From NCBI GenBank assembly GCA_026399445.1, contig JAPLRA010000368.1, positions 1 through 10,173 on the forward strand: a stretch of DNA of 10,173 nt, given 5' to 3'. The notes below the pieces were generated by a model. It searched no databases. It saw nothing but the letters and a program-made list of their open reading frames with translations, and had not been told where the DNA came from. Made by a program: the position numbers and the translations under genes. The DNA is from Sulfuritalea sp. (GTDB taxonomy: Bacteria; Pseudomonadota; Gammaproteobacteria; Burkholderiales; Rhodocyclaceae). Shown here piece by piece: positions 4,725 through 10,173 of this stretch (positions are counted from its first letter, which is position 1; every line of letters starts with the position of its first letter).

Positions 4725-6243
4725 ACTGTTGCTGGACCGCGACAGCGCGGACAACTTCGGCGGCCTGGCGAAGGAAAGCTTCGGCGGCATCTTTCTGGTC
4801 GGCACCCCCGAGCAGCGGCGCGCCGGCATACGCGACACGCCGGAACTGGCGCTGGCCGACTGGAAGGCTTTCGGCGAACTCGATCCGAACGACCGCTGGC
4901 CCCTTGCCTGGGCAGAGGCCTACGTACAGCGCTGCCACGACGATGTGGGCGTCTGGCTGCGCAAGCGCGGCATCGGTTTCCTTCCCGCGCCACACTGGGT
5001 AGAGCGCGGCCTGTTCACGCCCGGCAATTCCGTACCGCGCTTTCACATCGTCTGGGGTACCGGGCACGAACTGGCGCTGCGCCTGATCGATCAGCTCGAA
5101 AACCACCCGCAGCGGGAGCGGCTCGAAATCCGCTTCGGCCAGCGCGTGGAAAACCTGCTGATGACGAATGGCGCGGTCACCGGCTGCAAGGGCGTCAGCG
5201 AAGCGGATCAGCAGCCCTTCGAGGCCAGCGCCGGCAGCGTGATTGTGGCGGCCGGCGGTTTCAACGGCAACATCGAGCGCGTGCGGCAGCACTGGCACCG
5301 CGACTGGGGGTCGCCGCCCGCAGTGATTCTCAACGGCTCGCACCGCTATGCAGACGGCCGACTGCACGATGCGGTGAGCGCCGCCGGCGGCCGGCTGACG
5401 CATCTCGATTCGATGTGGAACTATGCGGCCGGAGTGAGGCATCCACGGCCGAAGAAGCCCGGCCACGGCCTCTCGCTGGTACCTCCGCGCTCGGCGCTGT
5501 GGCTCGACTGGCAGGGCCGGCGCATCGGCCCGATGCCGCTGGTGACGGGCTTCGACACCCGCGATCTGGTGGCCCAGGTATGCGCGCAGGAACGGCAATA
5601 CTCCTGGCAGCTGATGAACCGCGCGATCGCGCTGAAGGAACTCGCGGTGTCAGGCGCCGAGTTCAACCCGTCGATTCGCGACAAGAAGAAGCTCGGCTTC
5701 CTGCGCGATATCCTGATCGGCAACCAGTGGCTGTACGACGAGATGACCGGTTCCTGCGAGGACTTCGTGGTCGGCTGCGACTTGCCGGAGCTGGTGGACA
5801 AGATGAATGCGCTGCAGGGAGACGATGCGGTGAGCCTCGACGCCATCCGGCAGACGCTGGAGGCCTACGATGCGCAGATCGACCGCGGCACGAGCCTGCA
5901 CAACGACGAACAGTTGCGGCGCATCGCCTATGTGCGGCGCTGGAAGGGCGACCGGATCCGCACCTGCAAGTTCCAGAAGATTCTCGACCCGAAAGCCGCG
6001 CCGCTGGTCGCCGTGCGCGAATTCATCATCAGCCGCAAGAGCCTGGGCGGCATCCAGACCGATTTGCAAAGCCGCGTGCTTGACCATGCCGGCGCTGCCA
6101 TACCTGGCCTGTTTGCGGCCGGCGAAGCCGCCGGCTTCGGTGGCGGCGGCATGCACGGCTTGCGGGCGCTCGAAGGCAGCTTCCTCGGCGGCTGCATTCT
6201 CAGCGGACGCATCGCCGGACAGGCTGCCGCCGCAAACACCTGA
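4714..6243 (+). CDS. FAD-dependent dehydrogenase of the COG3573/PRK12834 type, main body (5' frame break)
   Basis: This is the intact body, 509 codons from a TTG at 4714, of a flavoprotein in the family of fumarate reductase/KstD-like dehydrogenases. Family landmarks are LLLDRDSADNFGGLAKESFGG (6-26), the GNSVPRFHIVWGTG loop, the VIVAAGGFNGN strand and turn, and the C-terminal FAD-closing motif GLFAAGEAAGFGGGGMHGLRALEGSFLGGC. The LGGIQTDLQSRVLD segment precedes it, as in homologues. It lacks the N-terminal GxGxxG motif because that lies in another frame (4673-4724). TTG 4714 has no Shine-Dalgarno, so as written the protein would be poorly made and could not bind FAD normally. Codon use stays clean to the end, so the lesion is recent or a sequence error. 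Substrate is not predictable; relatives oxidise or reduce alpha,beta C-C bonds, including in steroids and carboxylates. The TPP enzyme follows after 24 nt and is probably co-transcribed. Confidence 0.85.
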   Translation: MRRALLLDRDSADNFGGLAKESFGGIFLVGTPEQRRAGIRDTPELALADWKAFGELDPNDRWPLAWAEAYVQRCHDDVGVWLRKRGIGFLPAPHWVERGLFTPGNSVPRFHIVWGTGHELALRLIDQLENHPQRERLEIRFGQRVENLLMTNGAVTGCKGVSEADQQPFEASAGSVIVAAGGFNGNIERVRQHWHRDWGSPPAVILNGSHRYADGRLHDAVSAAGGRLTHLDSMWNYAAGVRHPRPKKPGHGLSLVPPRSALWLDWQGRRIGPMPLVTGFDTRDLVAQVCAQERQYSWQLMNRAIALKELAVSGAEFNPSIRDKKKLGFLRDILIGNQWLYDEMTGSCEDFVVGCDLPELVDKMNALQGDDAVSLDAIRQTLEAYDAQIDRGTSLHNDEQLRRIAYVRRWKGDRIRTCKFQKILDPKAAPLVAVREFIISRKSLGGIQTDLQSRVLDHAGAAIPGLFAAGEAAGFGGGGMHGLRALEGSFLGGCILSGRIAGQAAAANT

Positions 6244-6267
6244 ACCCTTGAGCACGGAGACACCCAC

Positions 6268-8001
6268 ATGAAACGAACTGGCGCCTGGATCGCGGTACGA
6301 GCCCTCGAAGCCCTGGGTATCAAATTCACGTTCGGCATTCCCGGCGTGCACAACACCGAGCTGTACGACGAACTCAACAGTTCGCAATCGATCACGCCGG
6401 TGCTGGTAACCCACGAAGGCGGCGCCGCCTTCATGGCCGACGGCGTCAGCCGTACCTCGGACCTGACCGGCACGCTGGTGATCGTTCCCGCCGCGGGAGC
6501 CACGCATGCCGCCAGCGGCATCGGTGAGGCTTTCCTGGATGGAGTGCCCATGCTGGTGATCTGCGGCGGCATCCGCACCGATCTGGACAAGCGCTACCAG
6601 TTGCACCAAATGGATCAGCACGCCTTCCTCAAAGCCCTGACCAAGGCCACCTTCCTCGTCACGCGCCATGAGGACATCACGCCCACCCTGTTCAAGGCCT
6701 GGGAAATCGCCCACTCCGGAGAACCGGGTCCGGTCTTTGTCGAGATCCCGGTCAATCTCCAGATGTTTCCTGGCGAGGTGGCGGAACTTCCACCGCTACC
6801 GGTCATCGCCAAACCGCAGCGTGCTTCTGCCGCCGACATCCGGCGTGCCGCGGAAATGCTGCTGGCGGCGAAACATCCGGCGATGTTTCTCGGCTGGGGC
6901 GCCCGCGATGCTCATGATCTGACGCGCGCCATCGCAGAGTTTCTCCAGGCGCCGGTGGCCACCACTCTGCAAGGCCTGTCGGTGTTCTCCGCCGCCCATC
7001 CTCTGCACACGGGGTTCAGCTTCGGCGCCTCGGCGGTTCCGGCGGCACGCAATGCCTTCGCCGACTGCGACTGCATGCTGGCGGTCGGCACCCGCTTTGC
7101 GGAAATCGCCACGGGCAGCTTCGGCGTCACGGTGCCGCCGAACCTGATTCACTCCGATATCAACCCGGCGGTGTTCAGTGCCAACTACCCCGCCGCGGTG
7201 TCGCTTGAGGGCGATGCCAGCGCCGTACTGGCCGCGCTGCTGGCGGAACTGCAAAAACTCGGCGCTGGTGGAGCGGCGAATGTAGAACTGCACCAGCGCA
7301 TCCAGCGCGACAAGACCGCCTACAACGACGAATGGCTGCGCCACGACAGCGGCGGCAAGGTCAACCCGGTGGTGTTCTTCAACGCGTTGCGCGCGGCGAT
7401 GCCCGACGATTCGATTGCCGTGGTCGATGACGGCAACCACACCTATCTGACGGCAGAACTGTATCCCGTGCGGCACCCCAAGGCGCTGATTGTGCCGACC
7501 GATTTCAACAGCATGGGTTACGCGGTGCCGGCCGCCATCGGCGCCAAGCTGGCCAACCCCGAGCGCGAAGTGTTCGCCATCGTCGGTGACGGCGCTTTCA
7601 CCATGACCTGCATGGAAATTGTGTCCGCCACGCGGCTAAATCTGGGGCTGGTGTTCTATGTGTTCCATGACGGCGAACTGTCGCAGATCGCCCAGGCACA
7701 GGAAATTCCCTTCAACCGCAAGCCTTGCACGGCACTGGGCGCCATCGACTTCAGCGGAGTCGCCATCGCCACCGGCGCCGAATACATCCGGGTGCCGTCA
7801 AACGACGAGGTGACCGCCGCGATCGCGCGCGCGCGCGGACTGGCCGACGGCGGCCGGCCGGTCATCGTCGATCTGATCATGGACTACTCCAAGCGCACGA
7901 CATTCACGGAGGGTGCCGTCAAAACCAACTTCAAGCGCCTTCCGCTGGCCCAACGCCTGCGCATGGTGACCCGCGCGATCAAGCGGAAAATAACCGGCTG
8001 A
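6268..8001 (+). CDS. thiamine diphosphate-dependent enzyme, acetolactate synthase-like
   Basis: The 577-residue protein has the three-domain layout of the POX/AHAS superfamily. The N-terminal Pyr domain (1-170) has GIPGVHN (23-29) and the catalytic glutamate E50 in VTHEGGAAFMADG. A central Rossmann-like domain (about 185-330) follows, then the C-terminal PP domain (about 360-550) with GDGAF (440-444). The metal-ligand position, 27 residues after D441, is D468 in VFHDGEL, where acetolactate synthases have NN. The family makes or breaks C-C bonds next to a carbonyl (2-oxoacid decarboxylation or carboligation). Nothing here identifies the substrate, and the FAD-site residues of true acetolactate synthase are not evident by eye. 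GGAG (6256-6259) lies 8 nt before the ATG. Placed 24 nt after the FAD dehydrogenase, it likely acts in the same pathway. It ends 5 nt before the stop of the convergent cyclase gene. Confidence 0.88.
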   Translation: MKRTGAWIAVRALEALGIKFTFGIPGVHNTELYDELNSSQSITPVLVTHEGGAAFMADGVSRTSDLTGTLVIVPAAGATHAASGIGEAFLDGVPMLVICGGIRTDLDKRYQLHQMDQHAFLKALTKATFLVTRHEDITPTLFKAWEIAHSGEPGPVFVEIPVNLQMFPGEVAELPPLPVIAKPQRASAADIRRAAEMLLAAKHPAMFLGWGARDAHDLTRAIAEFLQAPVATTLQGLSVFSAAHPLHTGFSFGASAVPAARNAFADCDCMLAVGTRFAEIATGSFGVTVPPNLIHSDINPAVFSANYPAAVSLEGDASAVLAALLAELQKLGAGGAANVELHQRIQRDKTAYNDEWLRHDSGGKVNPVVFFNALRAAMPDDSIAVVDDGNHTYLTAELYPVRHPKALIVPTDFNSMGYAVPAAIGAKLANPEREVFAIVGDGAFTMTCMEIVSATRLNLGLVFYVFHDGELSQIAQAQEIPFNRKPCTALGAIDFSGVAIATGAEYIRVPSNDEVTAAIARARGLADGGRPVIVDLIMDYSKRTTFTEGAVKTNFKRLPLAQRLRMVTRAIKRKITG

Positions 8002-8006
8002 CCGTT

Positions 8007-10173
8007 CTAATTACCGGCGGCCGGATCGAAGAAACGCAGCGCGTTGCGACCGGCAGCCTTCGCCTGATACATCGCGACATCGGCCTGCTTCAAGACTTCG
8101 TCCACAGTGTGCTGGTGCCCGAAGAACAGGGTCCCGCCAATACTGGAGGTGCTGACATGCTCACGCTCGGCCAGCCTATAGGGCTTGTTGAGCGCGGCCA
8201 GTATCTTTTTCCCGGCAAGCTCAGCCTGAGTGGCAGCTTCCAGACGATTGTCACTCAGCCCCTCCAGCATCACCACGAACTCGTCGCCGCCAAGGCGAGC
8301 GACCGTATCGCCCTCGCGGACGCTGGCGACGAGACGCCGCGACACCTGTTGCAGCAAAAGGTCACCCATGTCGTGACCGAGGGTGTCGTTAAGGGTCTTG
8401 AAATTGTCCAGGTCCAGAAACAGCAGTGCTCCCTCCTGGCCACTGCGTGCGCTGAAGGCCATGGCGTGCTGCAAACGATCCAGCAGGAGCCGGCGATTGG
8501 CAAGCTGGGTGAGGGAGTCGTAATAGGCCAGCCGCTCGATCTCCATCTCGGCTTCCTTGCGCTCAGTGATGTCGACCTGCGATCCGACATAGTGGGTTAC
8601 CGTTCCATCGTCCCTCTTCACAGCGGTGATGGTGAGCCATTGAGGATATATCACGCCGTTCTTGCGCCGATTCCAGATCTCACCCTGCCAAGAACCGCTC
8701 TCGGCGACCGATCGCCACATCACCTCGTAGAACTCCTTGTCATGACGCCCGGAACTCAGTAACGAGGTTCTTCGCCCGACTGCCTCCTCGGCCGTGTAGC
8801 CGGTGATTTCCGTGAATGCCTGGTTGACTCTCAGAATCAGCCCGTTGGCATCGGTGATTACCATGCCCTCCTGCGATTCGAATGCGATCGCGGCGATCCG
8901 CTGCTCCTGCTCGGCACGCTTGCGTTCGCTGACATCCCTGACCAAAGCCAGGAAGCCACTCGCGTATTTTCCCGAGCCGGACAACTGGCTCATGGTGACA
9001 TGGAAGCAATGCTCCCTGCCGTTTACAAGAACCGTGAATTCGTGAGTGCGCGCCTGTGCATCGGCAAAGATGCCGACCATCGCCTCCGCAACGAAGTCCG
9101 ATAACTGATCCGGCAGTGCGTCGGCGAAGTAGTTCCCCATGGCAGCCTCGACGCCGACGGGAAAGTCGAAGGACGCCGGCAGGTGGTATTCGGTAATCCG
9201 ACCCTCCGTGTCCACCACAATTACCAACTCCTGCAGCGAGCCGATGAGGTTTGTCAGGCGCGCCTCGCGGGCCTTGAGCGCCGCCTCGGTTTGTTTGCGC
9301 TCGGAAATGTCGAGGACGGTGCCGACCATGCGCAGCGCACGACCGTCCGCATCCCGTTCGACGACCTTGCCGCGCGCGAGTATCCATACCCAGTGGTCAT
9401 CCTTGTGGCGGCTCCGGTGCTCGGCCTCATAACCGGGCGTTTCGCCCTTGAAGTGGGCCGCGAGAGCGGCGCGCACCTGCGGGCGATCAGCCGGATGAAT
9501 CAGCCAGTCAAATACCTGAGCGTCGATCTGAAGTTCGTCTTTCGCATAGCCCAGCATCTCGAGAAAACGTTCGTTCTGCACAAACCGCCCCGTGGCAATA
9601 TCCCAATCCAGCAAGCCCAGATCCGCGCCTGCCAGCGCCAGCTCCATACGCTGCTGGCTCTCGGCAAGTTTCGCTGCCGCCTGCTTGCGCTCGGTGATAT
9701 CCGTAGCAACGCCGAGGTAGCCGGAAATATTTCCATCCGCATCGGTGAACGCCGTCACCGACAGCAGCACCGGAATCCGCCGTCCATCCTTTCGGATGTA
9801 AGTCCATTCATTCTCGTCGGGTGCCCGGGTTTCACGAGTCTTGATGACAAATACATCGAACCCCGGCACGACAATCTCGCCCAATTCCTTCGACAGAACC
9901 TCAGCGTGGCGGCAAACTTCATCAGGATCGTGAAACAGGGCCGGGGTCTGCTTTCCGACCACCTCCTGCGCGCGATAGCCCAGCAAGGCTTCGGCACAAG
10001 GATTGAATACCGTGACGACTCCCTGCGGATCGGTGGCGACAATGGCATAGGCGGCATGCGTCAGCACTGATGTCTTCAGCATTTCGCTTTCAAGTCGCGC
10101 CCGCTCCGCCGCCTTGCGCTCGGTCACATCGCGAAAGCTCCAGACCCGTCCGGTAACCCGGCCATCCATTTGC
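8007..10173 (-). CDS. multi-PAS diguanylate cyclase (GGDEF), N-terminus outside the window
   Basis: The visible 720 residues are the C-terminal part of a signalling protein making cyclic di-GMP. The frame is still open at the right edge; the CAT at 10167-10169 codes an internal methionine within a PAC tail, not a start. PAS-PAC units end with DVTERK (14-19, tail of a unit whose body is outside), DITERK (157-162), DISERK (287-292), DVSERK (412-417) and DITERK (533-538), so four complete units are seen. The third (about 300-411) is divergent. The GGDEF domain spans about 546-712, with metal-site LDLDNF (585-590), intact GGDEF (627-631), and an I-site RxxD (R618-D621) for product inhibition. No EAL domain follows, so synthesis only is predicted. 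No haem- or flavin-binding signature is certain, so the input is unknown. There is no membrane segment in the visible part. Confidence 0.93.
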   Translation of the reverse strand, partial: QMDGRVTGRVWSFRDVTERKAAERARLESEMLKTSVLTHAAYAIVATDPQGVVTVFNPCAEALLGYRAQEVVGKQTPALFHDPDEVCRHAEVLSKELGEIVVPGFDVFVIKTRETRAPDENEWTYIRKDGRRIPVLLSVTAFTDADGNISGYLGVATDITERKQAAAKLAESQQRMELALAGADLGLLDWDIATGRFVQNERFLEMLGYAKDELQIDAQVFDWLIHPADRPQVRAALAAHFKGETPGYEAEHRSRHKDDHWVWILARGKVVERDADGRALRMVGTVLDISERKQTEAALKAREARLTNLIGSLQELVIVVDTEGRITEYHLPASFDFPVGVEAAMGNYFADALPDQLSDFVAEAMVGIFADAQARTHEFTVLVNGREHCFHVTMSQLSGSGKYASGFLALVRDVSERKRAEQEQRIAAIAFESQEGMVITDANGLILRVNQAFTEITGYTAEEAVGRRTSLLSSGRHDKEFYEVMWRSVAESGSWQGEIWNRRKNGVIYPQWLTITAVKRDDGTVTHYVGSQVDITERKEAEMEIERLAYYDSLTQLANRRLLLDRLQHAMAFSARSGQEGALLFLDLDNFKTLNDTLGHDMGDLLLQQVSRRLVASVREGDTVARLGGDEFVVMLEGLSDNRLEAATQAELAGKKILAALNKPYRLAEREHVSTSSIGGTLFFGHQHTVDEVLKQADVAMYQAKAAGRNALRFFDPAAGN

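Noticed and set aside
3781..5598. 605-codon minus-strand open frame extending the coiled-coil gene upstream across the FAD gene
   Set aside because: The first 372 codons are antisense to a clear flavoprotein and cross the divergent promoter region. A signal peptide and ribosome site at 4482 mark the true start; the upstream stretch is a high-GC artefact.
60..7434. Identical 21-nt stretch at 60-80 and 7414-7434
   Set aside because: Both copies encode IAVVDDG within unrelated conserved folds; flanks diverge at once, so shared peptide and codon bias explain it better than a repeat.
7824..7837. 14-nt alternating CG run with Z-DNA potential
   Set aside because: It lies inside the TPP gene and is explained by Ala/Arg codons (AIARARG) in high-GC coding sequence.
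7990..8040. Terminator between the convergent TPP and cyclase genes
   Set aside because: The gap is 5 nt, and the CCGG-rich words around it do not form a stable stem with a T-run on either strand.
7725..8762. 345-codon plus-strand open frame overlapping the TPP gene end and the GGDEF region
   Set aside because: It is a shadow of two well-supported genes, has no ribosome site and no recognisable domain. The same applies to the 295-codon frame at 9183-10070 and the minus-strand frame at 5650-6714.

Overview
The window is GC-rich proteobacterial chromosome. Gene style (short intergenic gaps, GTG starts, AGGAG-type ribosome sites, high G/C at third positions) and product types suggest a betaproteobacterium, perhaps of the Rhodocyclales. 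That placement is inference; there is no rRNA or other taxonomic marker here. Ten protein-coding loci are supported, two cut by the window edges and one with a frame break. I see no tRNA, rRNA, CRISPR array, insertion sequence or phage gene.

Left part (1-804): the 3' end of a GlcG/HbpS-type (DUF336) gene faces a minus-strand glutaredoxin-fold gene that has no cysteine at all. A strong nested hairpin fills the 64-nt gap between their stops.

Centre-left (about 960-3750): a four-gene plus-strand cluster encodes a small exported YxFxxD-repeat protein (COG4315-like), an ECF sigma factor, its membrane anti-sigma factor (ATGA overlap), and an exported SrpA-like catalase-family haem protein. An ECF-style promoter candidate (GGAAT, 17-nt gap, CGTT) lies before the first gene. 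The two genes for exported products share a 13-nt leader word. The arrangement reads as an autoregulated envelope or oxidative stress regulon: stress releases the sigma factor, which raises its own operon, including a periplasmic haem peroxidase/catalase. The stimulus is not visible in the sequence.

Centre (3781-4482, minus): an exported, charged, Ala/Lys/Arg/Glu-rich coiled-coil protein of unknown function, with a perfect 11-bp hairpin inside its C-terminal alanine codons.

Centre-right (4673-8001, plus): a likely two-gene operon of a COG3573-type FAD-dependent dehydrogenase and an acetolactate-synthase-like thiamine diphosphate enzyme. The dehydrogenase has its start and FAD-binding glycine motif in one frame and the rest in another. 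About 28 nt appear to be missing at a CGCCGCGC word, so it is either recently inactivated or mis-sequenced.

Right end (8007-10173, minus): the C-terminal 720 residues of a multi-PAS diguanylate cyclase with an intact GGDEF site and I-site, convergent with the TPP gene across a 5-nt gap.

I do not see a clearly new defence or mobile system. The most unusual items are the cysteine-free glutaredoxin, the frame break in the FAD enzyme, the ECF/COG4315/SrpA module with its shared leader word, and the uncharacterised FAD/TPP enzyme pair.
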